Shown piece by piece: positions 1 to 5,912 of a stretch of DNA of 11,973 nt. Under the pieces are notes generated by a model, which did not search any database, was not told the origin of the DNA, and saw only the letters and a list, made by a program, of their open reading frames with translations. The DNA is from an uncultured Verrucomicrobiota bacterium. Lineage in GTDB: Bacteria; Verrucomicrobiota; Verrucomicrobiae; Opitutales; Opitutaceae. How positions within the stretch are numbered: position 1 is the stretch's first letter; each line of letters begins with the position of its first letter. A program made the translations under genes and the position numbers. The stretch lies in the NCBI GenBank assembly GCA_946482165.1, contig CAMLQS010000141.1, positions 1 to 11,973 of the forward strand, in the 5' to 3' direction.

Positions 1-71
1 TTAGCTCAGTTGGTTAGAGCGTTTCCTTGACATGGAAGAGGTCACTGGTTCGAGTCCAGTAAGGTCCACCA
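1..71 (+). tRNA. tRNA-Val (GAC), 5' end cut by window edge
   Basis: The D arm (GCTC/GAGC), the anticodon arm with loop TTGACAT (anticodon GAC, valine), the T arm (ACTGG/CCAGT around TTCGAGT) and the 3' acceptor strand AAGGTCC are all readable. They are followed by discriminator A and an encoded CCA at 69-71. The first six bases of the 5' acceptor strand lie before the window, so the gene is partial only because of the window edge. A rho-independent terminator follows directly. Confidence 0.95.
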
Positions 72-75
72 TTTT

Positions 76-108
76 AGCCGCTGCCTAGGAATAGGTTGCG
101 GCTTTTTT
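76..108 (+). terminator. Rho-independent terminator of tRNA-Val
   Basis: Stem AGCCGC (76-81) pairs with GCGGCT (98-103). An inner CCTA/TAGG pairing closes the loop, and a run of six T follows at 103-108. It begins five bases after the tRNA CCA, so it probably ends the tRNA transcript. Confidence 0.85.
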
Positions 109-135
109 GTGCCCCGGAATGTCGGTGGCGAAGGG

Positions 136-158
136 GCGGCAAAAAGCCGCGCTTTTTT
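136..158 (+). terminator. Second plus-strand terminator hairpin
   Basis: GCGGC (136-140), an A5 loop, GCCGC (146-150), then GC and six T (153-158). This is a short back-up terminator for the tRNA transcript. Its 3' stem half is also the plus-strand left half of the minus-strand terminator at 141-170, so the two hairpins are mutually exclusive in DNA coordinates but belong to opposite transcripts. Confidence 0.5.
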
Positions 159-170
159 GAGAGCGCGGCT
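141..170 (-). terminator. Terminator of the minus-strand acidic-protein gene
   Basis: A perfect 9-bp inverted repeat, AGCCGCGCT (145-153) with AGCGCGGCT (162-170). Read on the minus strand it is followed by five T (complement of 141-145). It lies 52 bases past the stop codon of the minus-strand gene at 223-936. Confidence 0.75.
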
Positions 171-222
171 GTTGTAACTATTGGAAGGAGTGTCGGAACG
201 GATGGCGGTCGACTGCGGTGGA

Positions 223-936
223 TCAATCCTCGTCGTCTTCGTCGCCGTCTTCGGAGGGGCGGGCCAGTTCCTCGCGGCATTCGCCCATCACGCGGAGCCA
301 GACCTCGCGAAGGTCAAAGAGGCGGGGAACGGCTTCTTCGCGGTAGTGGGATAGCGCCCGGCTAAGCGTGCAGGCCTCGGGGGCGAGCGTCGACATGGTC
401 AGGTTCAGGTCGCGCAGGGCGCGTTTGAAGAGACTGATCGCCATCGCGTAATCGCCAAAGTCGAGGGCCGAGATCGCTTGCATAGCCTGGTCTTCGGTCC
501 GCGAAAGGGCGGCGTAGTGGGCGAGCGCCAGTCTCTGCGGGACCTTGGCGGGGTCGTCGGCGGTTTGCTCCCAAGTGCGCTTCAGGCTGAAAAACAAAGC
601 GCGAGTCGCGACGTAGATCGGATTCTTATGGAGAGTGTAGGGATCGTCCTCCTCGCCCATGTCGACTTCGACGGCGTCGTTCTCCTCGTCCTGTTCCTCG
701 TCATCGTCCTCGTCGCTGTTGTCGGAGGTCCAATCGTCGACGCCCCAGCCCATGAGGCGCGCGGATTCGTCGAGACGCTCCGGCGAGCCTTTCAGCTGTT
801 CGTAGAAAGCGAGATAGCGAAGGACGATCTCGTCTTGGCTCCGAAGATAACGTTCCCAATCAAATTCGTTCCAGACGAGCTCTCCGCGATCTTCCCACTC
901 GTTGTCGGAGGGGTTTTCGGAATTGGTGTTGCCCAT
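223..936 (-). CDS. Acidic protein of unknown function, 237 aa
   Basis: I do not recognise this protein. From the chosen ATG (936-934, first residues MGNTNSEN) it has a tryptophan-rich acidic N-terminal part (residues 1-66) and an almost wholly Asp/Glu stretch at about 67-98. A helical, leucine- and alanine-rich C-terminal domain (about 104-225) and a second Asp/Glu tail (228-237) follow. No signal peptide or membrane helix is seen, so it is probably cytosolic. The frame stays open 24 codons further upstream, to 1008, but that extension is arginine- and proline-rich, unlike the rest of the protein, so the internal ATG is preferred. The gene faces the tRNA and is transcribed away from acyP. Acidic linkers of this kind suggest binding to a basic partner, but no function can be assigned. 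Confidence 0.75.
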   Translation of the reverse strand: MGNTNSENPSDNEWEDRGELVWNEFDWERYLRSQDEIVLRYLAFYEQLKGSPERLDESARLMGWGVDDWTSDNSDEDDDEEQDEENDAVEVDMGEEDDPYTLHKNPIYVATRALFFSLKRTWEQTADDPAKVPQRLALAHYAALSRTEDQAMQAISALDFGDYAMAISLFKRALRDLNLTMSTLAPEACTLSRALSHYREEAVPRLFDLREVWLRVMGECREELARPSEDGDEDDED

Positions 937-1137
937 TGGTTGTAGGGGTCGTGCGACCCGTGCGAACACCCTGTTCCGAAGGGGGGGGAACGCAACGGGA
1001 AAAACCACTCCCGAAGTCCGTTTCCGAGGGCTCCTCGATAGGCGCGCACCGGCTTTGAGCTCGAGGCCGGCTTACAGGTTGAAATCGGGCAGCGGCTTAG
1101 CTTCGTTCACACCTCCCTCTTTCTATTTCGCCCCCGC

Positions 1138-1416
1138 ATGAACGATCCCGTGCTCCACGCGACGGTTTATTTTTCCGGCCACGTCCAAGGCGTCGGCTTC
1201 CGCTATTCGACGCTGCAGGTCGCGAAGGAATTCGACGTGTCGGGCTACGTGCAAAATCTCCCGGACGGACGCGTTTTGCTCGAGGCGGAGGGGCGTGCGC
1301 AGGTGGTGGACGCGTTCGTCGCGGCCGTGACGGAGCGGATGCATGGCCACGTGCGCAAGACCGAGCGCGCGCAACAAAAACGGCCGCCCGTGTTCCAGGG
1401 CTTCGAAATTCGTTGA
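1138..1416 (+). CDS. acyP: Acylphosphatase
   Basis: This 92-residue protein has the usual length of the family. It hydrolyses acyl phosphates such as acetyl phosphate and 1,3-bisphosphoglycerate in the cytosol. The signature GHVQGVGFR (residues 14-22) gives the phosphate-binding loop and catalytic Arg22. The second motif, GYVQNLPDG (36-44), supplies catalytic Asn40. The C-terminal VFQGFEIR matches the family's usual ending. The ATG at 1138 has no Shine-Dalgarno site and follows a pyrimidine-rich leader. It is divergent from the acidic-protein gene across about 200 bp that must hold both promoters; I could not pick a convincing -35/-10 pair there. The ABC ATPase gene starts 68 bp downstream, so co-transcription is possible. 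Confidence 0.95.
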   Translation: MNDPVLHATVYFSGHVQGVGFRYSTLQVAKEFDVSGYVQNLPDGRVLLEAEGRAQVVDAFVAAVTERMHGHVRKTERAQQKRPPVFQGFEIR

Positions 1417-1484
1417 AACCCACTCCACCCTGGTCCTGTCCCAGCGCCTCGCGTTTTCCGATTCCGCTTTCCACCCTTTATACG

Positions 1485-2399
1485 ATGAGCCCTGCCGTTC
1501 CCGCCATTTCGATCAAAGGACTGACCAAAGACTTCGCCGTGACTTTACGGGGAGTGAAGCTGCGCGCCGTCGATTCGCTCAACCTCGAGGTGGCCGAAGG
1601 CCAGGTCTACGGGCTGCTGGGGCCGAACGGCTCGGGCAAGTCCACGACGATCAAAATCATCCTTGGCTTGCTCGAGGCGACGGTGGGCGATGTGCGGGTT
1701 TTTGGCGTGCCCTCCAATAAGGTTCAGGCGCGGCGCAACGTCGGTTACCTTCCCGAGGCTCCTTACTTCTACCGTTACCTGAGCGGGCGGGAGCTGGTGC
1801 GCTTTTATGCCCGGGTGTGCGGCGTGTCGGCCGGCAGCCTGAAGTCGCGCGTGGACGAAGTCATCGCCTGGGTGGGGCTTTCCGGCGCGGCCGACCGCCG
1901 CGTCGGCACTTATTCGAAGGGCATGCTCCAGCGCATCGGCCTCGCCCAGGCGCTGGTGCATGATCCCAAGCTCATCGTGCTCGACGAACCGACCGCGGGC
2001 GTGGACCCCGTGGGCTCGGCGGAGATGTGCGAGTTGATCATGAAGCTCAAGCAGCAGGGCAAAACGGTCCTGATCACGTCCCATTTGCTGGCCCAGATCG
2101 AAGACGTTTGCGACCGGGTCGCGATTCTCGACCGCGGAAAGTTGATCGTCGAAGGCGCGCTCAATGATCTTGTCGGCCAGCGTGACCGCCAGGCCTTGAT
2201 CGTCGATCCGCTGCCGCCGGCCGAACTCGAGGCGTTGAAGTCGTGGCTCGCGGCGCGCGGGCACACGCTCGCCTCGGTGGAGCAGCCTCGCGCTCGCCTC
2301 GATCAGCTTTTCCTGAGCAAGGTGGCCCGCCCCGGCCGCCCGGGCGGTCCTTCGGCGGGAGTCGGCTCCAACGAGGTGCCGCTGAATGCCAAACCCTGA
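1485..2399 (+). CDS. ABC transporter ATP-binding protein (ABC-2 export type)
   Basis: This is a cytosolic ATPase subunit of 304 residues that should power the permease encoded next. It has Walker A GPNGSGKST (46-54) and a Q-loop region GYLPEAPYFY in which Glu91 replaces the usual Gln. The signature is a variant, YSKGMLQR (143-150), in place of LSGGQ. Walker B with catalytic Glu is LIVLDEPT (163-170), and the switch histidine is His200 in ITSH. This combination resembles the CcmA/multidrug-type ATPases paired with ABC-2 permeases. The last 70 or so residues form a C-terminal extension ending in a glycine- and proline-rich tail. An upstream in-frame ATG at 1413 overlaps the end of acyP and adds 24 residues without family character, so 1485 is preferred. 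The substrate cannot be told. Confidence 0.92.
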   Translation: MSPAVPAISIKGLTKDFAVTLRGVKLRAVDSLNLEVAEGQVYGLLGPNGSGKSTTIKIILGLLEATVGDVRVFGVPSNKVQARRNVGYLPEAPYFYRYLSGRELVRFYARVCGVSAGSLKSRVDEVIAWVGLSGAADRRVGTYSKGMLQRIGLAQALVHDPKLIVLDEPTAGVDPVGSAEMCELIMKLKQQGKTVLITSHLLAQIEDVCDRVAILDRGKLIVEGALNDLVGQRDRQALIVDPLPPAELEALKSWLAARGHTLASVEQPRARLDQLFLSKVARPGRPGGPSAGVGSNEVPLNAKP

Positions 2400-2484
2400 G
2401 TCGCACGCATCCCGCGTTTCGTTCGTTTAACTCCGTTCTCCGCGTCAGCCCCTTGCTCCACGCTCCATTCTCCCCGCTTTAACA

Positions 2485-3327
2485 ATGTCAGCCGAATCCG
2501 TTCCCTTTTCCTTCAACCGCCTCGGCCTCATCGCCGGGAACACCTTCCTCGAAGCGGTGCGGCAGAAACTGTTTCTCTTTCTGCTTCTGCTCGCCGCGGG
2601 CCTGGTCGCGAGCGCGCTGTTTTTTCGCGAGTTCAACTTTGGCTCCTCGGAGCTGAAATTCATCGCCGACTTCGGCTTTGGCGCGCTCATCTTCTTCGGA
2701 TCCGCCCTGACGATCACCACGACCGCGCAGCTGTTTTTCTCGGAGATCGAAAACCGCACCGCGCTGACGCTTCTCGCCAAGCCGCTTTGGCGCGCCGAGT
2801 TCGTTTTCGGAAAGTTTCTCGGCGTGTTCGCCGTGATCGGCGTCTTCTGCGCGCTCACCATCGGCCTGATGCTCGCGCTGCTTTACCATCGCGAGGGCCA
2901 GCTCATGGAGGTGAGGCCCGAGGATTTCGCCGGAGGCCGGATCATCGCCTATGGCGACTTGCTCATCGTGGGCCTGCTCCAGTGGATCAAATTCGGCGTG
3001 CTCACCGCGATTGTCCTTCTGATCGCGAGCTTCTCCAACACCAACCTCTTTACGGTCGTCACAGGGTTCTTCGTTCTCGTGATCTGCCATCTGCAATACC
3101 TCGCCCGCGACCAGTGGAGCAACGTGGACAACCCCGTCCTGTCTGGCGCGGTCCGCGTCCTCGGGTTGATGTTCCCGAACTTCCAACTCTTCAACCTCGC
3201 CGACGAGATCGGGCAGGGGGGCGGCGTCTCCGGCGCGGTCGCCCTCCGTGTCGCCGGCTACGGACTCGCCTACATCGCCGTCATCGGCGGCCTCGCCGTC
3301 TACAGCTTTCGCAACCGTGAGATTTAA
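2485..3327 (+). CDS. ABC-2 type transporter permease
   Basis: This is an inner-membrane protein of 280 residues with six predicted hydrophobic segments, at about 28-47, 58-80, 108-133, 158-183, 187-206 and 252-275. The region between segments 2 and 3 (SEIENRTALTLLAKP, 86-100) is the cytoplasmic coupling region typical of ABC-2 permeases, which follow the pattern E..NRT...LL.KP. It lies 85 bp after its ATPase, the normal pairing of a heteromeric ABC exporter, and its stop codon is overlapped by the next gene. The start ATG at 2485 is supported by the early N-terminal segment; no Shine-Dalgarno site is visible. The exported substrate is unknown. Confidence 0.9.
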   Translation: MSAESVPFSFNRLGLIAGNTFLEAVRQKLFLFLLLLAAGLVASALFFREFNFGSSELKFIADFGFGALIFFGSALTITTTAQLFFSEIENRTALTLLAKPLWRAEFVFGKFLGVFAVIGVFCALTIGLMLALLYHREGQLMEVRPEDFAGGRIIAYGDLLIVGLLQWIKFGVLTAIVLLIASFSNTNLFTVVTGFFVLVICHLQYLARDQWSNVDNPVLSGAVRVLGLMFPNFQLFNLADEIGQGGGVSGAVALRVAGYGLAYIAVIGGLAVYSFRNREI

Positions 3328-4108
3328 CCTCGCCGCTTTTCGTCCCCTCCGCACCGGGTTGCTTGTCGCGCTGGGTCTGCTTGGCGCGGGGATCGCGTTG
3401 CGTCCGCTGGAGGCATCCGCATGGGAGGAGGTTCGCGCCAAACAGCCGGCGCTGCGCCTCGAATCCCTCAAGGATGCGCTCGGCCAAGGCATAACCGTGG
3501 GGCTTTTCGGAGGCTTCCGCGCCATCGTGGCGGACTTCTTCTGGATACGCACCAACTCGATTTGGGAGAAAAACGACCTCCCTGGGACGCAGACCTCGAT
3601 CAAGCTCGTCACGGCCATCGACCCGAGACCGCTCTATTTTTGGCTCAACGGCAGCCGCATGATCGCCTACGACATGCCCAACTGGCGGATCGACAAGGCC
3701 GGGGGTTGGGAGGCCGTCCCCGAAGCGGTCAAGCGTCGCTTCGATGAGGAGCAGTCCTCCATCGCGATTAAATACTTGGAAGGTGCGCTAGGGTTTCATC
3801 CGAACGAGCCGCTGCTCATCCTCGAGATCGGCAACATTCACCTGAACCGCCTGAAGGATGTCGAAACCGCCGCCCGCTACTACCTTGAAGCATCGAAGCA
3901 GCCGGACGCCCCCTACTATGCGGCACGGATTTACGCCGAGTTGCTCCGCAGGCTTGAGCGATTGCCGGAAGCCTACGACTTCCTGAAGAAGCTGTATCCG
4001 ACGCTCCCCAAGAACGATGACATGGCCCAGGCTCCGGTCGTTCTGGAACGCATCCGTGAACTCGAGGGCGAGCTGAATATTCCGACGGCGTTGCGCTTTC
4101 GCGAGTAG
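3317..4108 (+). CDS. Membrane-anchored TPR-like protein linked to the ABC transporter
   Basis: This protein of 263 residues from the preferred start has one hydrophobic N-terminal segment (about 13-29, signal anchor or uncleaved signal). A conserved-looking region follows (GGFRAIVADFFWIR at 65-78, FWLNGSRMIAYDMPNW at 108-123). Residues 146-232 form helical pairs that look like two to three TPR units, for example AIKYLEGALGFHPNEP and AARYYLEAS. The body is probably periplasmic. The GTG at 3317 overlaps the permease stop in GTGAGATTTAA, suggesting translational coupling, and places the hydrophobic segment at the true N terminus. An in-frame GTG at 3248 would overlap the permease by 80 bp and add a Ser/Pro/Thr-rich leader, so it is less likely. 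The gene is probably the third member of the ABC operon; its role is unknown. Confidence 0.8.
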   Translation: MRFNLAAFRPLRTGLLVALGLLGAGIALRPLEASAWEEVRAKQPALRLESLKDALGQGITVGLFGGFRAIVADFFWIRTNSIWEKNDLPGTQTSIKLVTAIDPRPLYFWLNGSRMIAYDMPNWRIDKAGGWEAVPEAVKRRFDEEQSSIAIKYLEGALGFHPNEPLLILEIGNIHLNRLKDVETAARYYLEASKQPDAPYYAARIYAELLRRLERLPEAYDFLKKLYPTLPKNDDMAQAPVVLERIRELEGELNIPTALRFRE

Positions 4109-4139
4109 CCGACCGCTTGTGCAAAGGAGCGCGCCCCGT

Positions 4140-4152
4140 CCCGCACTGCGGG
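4140..4152. repeat. Short hairpin CCCGC-act-GCGGG
   Basis: A 5-bp stem with a 3-nt loop lies 31 bp after the stop codon at 4108. No T-run follows it, so it is at most a weak terminator for the ABC operon. Confidence 0.3.
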
Positions 4153-4175
4153 AGTCCTCTCCGCTCTACGTGGAG

Positions 4176-4201
4176 TAATTCCCCTTCCATTTGGGGAATT
4201 A
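4176..4201. promoter_or_regulatory. 9-bp perfect inverted repeat upstream of cysC
   Basis: TAATTCCCC (4176-4184) and GGGGAATTA (4193-4201) form a perfect dyad with an 8-nt spacer, ending 49 bp before the preferred cysC start. No T-tract follows on either strand, so an intrinsic terminator is unlikely. The AT-ended, C/G-centred dyad fits an operator for a dimeric regulator of the sulfate-activation genes, or an mRNA leader hairpin. The regulator is not identified. Confidence 0.45.
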
Positions 4202-4250
4202 ACTTGCCGGCATGCTCAATCCTTGGCGAGTTGACCAACTTACTCAACAA

Positions 4251-4919
4251 ATGAGTGCCGACGCCAACATTCACCCGATCTTTGACCGCGTTCTGCCGCG
4301 CGCCGACAAAGAGGCGCGGCTTCGGCAACGCGGCCAGGTGATCTGGCTCTACGGTCTTTCCGGTTCCGGCAAAAGCACGCTCGCGATCGCGTTGGAGCGG
4401 CGCCTGCACGCGGAAGGTTTCGCCACCCAGCTTTTGGACGGGGACAACATCCGCGCCGGACTCAACCGAGGGCTCGGTTTCTCCGATGCGGACCGCGCGG
4501 AAAACATCCGGCGCATTGCGGAAGTGGCCAAGCTCCATGCCCACGCCGGCCTGGTCACGCTTTGCTCGTTCATCACCCCTCTGCGTTCGCTTCGGGCGCT
4601 TGCTCGCGACATCATCGGTCCGGCCGATCTGCTTGAGGTTTATGTGAAGGCCAGTTTCGCCACCTGCGCCCAGCGCGATCCGAAGGGGCTTTACGCGAAG
4701 GCCGCGGCCGGCGGGGTGGGGCAGTTCACCGGCAAAGACTCCGCCTTCGAGGAGCCGCAAATGATCGCGCCTGGATCCGCGTCCGCGAATCCAGCCGAAG
4801 CCTCCGCCGGCGGAGAGGCCGAGACGCTCCTGATCGACACCGAGGCCGCGTCGTCCGAGGCCTGCCTCGACGCGCTCCATGCGGCGGTTTTGCCGCGCAT
4901 CCGATTTTCAAAGCCATAA
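4251..4919 (+). CDS. cysC: Adenylyl-sulfate (APS) kinase
   Basis: This enzyme phosphorylates APS with ATP to give PAPS, the sulfonate donor and, in some bacteria, the substrate of PAPS reductase. From the preferred ATG it has 222 residues. The P-loop is GLSGSGKST (35-43), followed by the APS-binding LLDGDNIRAGLNRGLGFS (61-78) and ENIRRIAEVAKL (84-95). FITPLR (107-112) is the counterpart of the usual ISP motif, with Thr replacing Ser. DPKGLYAKA (143-151) and a modified FTG motif (159-161) follow. Residues 170-190 are an Ala/Gly/Ser-rich insertion longer than in E. coli CysC. The frame is also open from an ATG at 4212, but NIHPIFDR is the usual family beginning, so 4251 is chosen. It is a free-standing kinase, not fused to CysN. 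Its TAA stop runs into the first inverted-repeat arm. Confidence 0.93.
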   Translation: MSADANIHPIFDRVLPRADKEARLRQRGQVIWLYGLSGSGKSTLAIALERRLHAEGFATQLLDGDNIRAGLNRGLGFSDADRAENIRRIAEVAKLHAHAGLVTLCSFITPLRSLRALARDIIGPADLLEVYVKASFATCAQRDPKGLYAKAAAGGVGQFTGKDSAFEEPQMIAPGSASANPAEASAGGEAETLLIDTEAASSEACLDALHAAVLPRIRFSKP

Positions 4920-4988
4920 ACGCAGAGACGCGGAGCCGCGGAGATTTTGAATTTTCCTCCTCTCCGAGTCTTCGCGTCTCTGCGTTAA
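4918..4988. repeat. Inverted-repeat element A (non-coding, cysC-cysD gap)
   Basis: The left arm (4919-4943) consists of copies of the 8-nt unit CGC(A/G)GAG(A/C) preceded by AA. The right arm (4962-4986) is its reverse complement, followed by AA. The arms match at 22 of 25 positions and are separated by only 18 bp, so this copy would form a long imperfect hairpin. The left arm starts on the last base of the cysC TAA stop, and the right arm ends 16 bp before the cysD ATG. It is the smallest of five related elements in this window. Confidence 0.85.
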
Positions 4989-5004
4989 ATTTCCCACTTC
5001 CGAC

Positions 5005-5910
5005 ATGAGTTCCTACAACCTCACCCATCTGGCCCAGCTCGAGCACGAGGCGATCTTCGTGCTCCGTGAAGTCGCCGCGCAGTTCGAGCGCCCGGCGCTT
5101 CTCTTCTCCGGTGGCAAGGATTCGATCGTCATGGCGCGCCTCGCGCAAAAGGCCTTCGCGCCTGCCAAAATTCCCTTCCCTCTCGTCCACATCGACACCG
5201 GCCACAACTTCGACGAGGCCATCGAATATCGCGATTGGTTCGCCGCCGACATCGGCGCCCGCCTCGTCGTCCGCTACGTCGCCGATTCCATCAAGGCCGG
5301 CCGTTGCCAGGAGGAGAAGGGGCCGAATCCCTCTCGCAACGGTCTGCAAACGGTGACGCTTCTCGACACCATCGAGGAATTCAAATTCGACGCCTGCCTC
5401 GGCGGCGCCCGCCGCGACGAGGAAAAGGCGCGCGCCAAGGAGCGTTTCTTCTCTCACCGCGACGAGTTCGGCCAATGGGACCCGAAGAACCAGCGCCCCG
5501 AGCTCTGGAACCTTTTCAACGGACGCAAAAATCTGGGCGAACACTTCCGCGTTTTCCCGCTCTCCAACTGGACCGAGATGGACGTCTGGCAATACATCGC
5601 TCGCGAGGGCCTCAAGATCCCGTCGATCTATTTCAGCCACCAGCGCCGCATCGTGAATCGCAACGGCGTGCTCCTCGCCGAGTCGCCCTACATCACGCTT
5701 CTCGAAGGCGAGAGCTACGAGACGCGCACCGTGCGCTACCGCACCGTCGGCGACAGCACCTGCACCGGCGCCGTCGAGTCGCCCGCCGCCAATCTCACCG
5801 AGATCATCCAGGAAGTAGCCAGCGCCCGCGTCACCGAGCGCGGCACCCGCGCCGACGACAAGCGCTCCGAGTCCGCCATGGAGGACCGCAAGAAGGCGGG
5901 CTATTTCTGA
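5005..5910 (+). CDS. cysD: Sulfate adenylyltransferase subunit 2 (ATP sulfurylase, small subunit)
   Basis: CysD is the catalytic PP-loop subunit that, with the GTPase CysN, makes APS from sulfate and ATP in the cytosol. The 301-residue length is normal. The PP-loop SGGKDS is at 35-40. The family regions GGARRDEEKARAKERFFS and DEFGQWDPKNQRPELWN follow, as does the C-terminal block around GDSTCTGAVES. The protein ends with the family hallmark DDKRSESAMEDRKKAGYF. The start at 5005 gives the usual MSSYNLTHLAQLE opening. No Shine-Dalgarno site is visible. It is separated from cysC by element A and from its partner cysN by a GxxExxY-coding element, which interrupts a pair normally transcribed together. 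Confidence 0.97.
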   Translation: MSSYNLTHLAQLEHEAIFVLREVAAQFERPALLFSGGKDSIVMARLAQKAFAPAKIPFPLVHIDTGHNFDEAIEYRDWFAADIGARLVVRYVADSIKAGRCQEEKGPNPSRNGLQTVTLLDTIEEFKFDACLGGARRDEEKARAKERFFSHRDEFGQWDPKNQRPELWNLFNGRKNLGEHFRVFPLSNWTEMDVWQYIAREGLKIPSIYFSHQRRIVNRNGVLLAESPYITLLEGESYETRTVRYRTVGDSTCTGAVESPAANLTEIIQEVASARVTERGTRADDKRSESAMEDRKKAGYF

Positions 5911-5912
5911 TT

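Noticed and set aside
1009..1137. A promoter pair in the divergent region before acyP
   Set aside because: No -35/-10 combination stood out above chance in this GC-rich DNA, so none is reported.
3248..3316. Upstream GTG of the TPR-like gene
   Set aside because: It would overlap the permease by 80 bp and place a Ser/Thr/Pro-rich stretch before the membrane anchor.
2488..3618. 376-codon minus-strand open frame opposite the permease
   Set aside because: It is the antisense of a clear six-helix membrane protein, highly charged and without domains.
4212..4250. Upstream ATG of cysC at 4212
   Set aside because: It adds 13 residues without family similarity, only 10 bases from the dyad. The ATG at 4251 leads directly into the usual N-terminal sequence.
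4918..4988. The inverted-repeat elements as simple rho-independent terminators
   Set aside because: The arms are not followed by a T-tract, interiors vary from 18 bp to a gene, and both arms have an internal 8-nt repeat. A role in transcript ending remains possible but is not the ordinary type.
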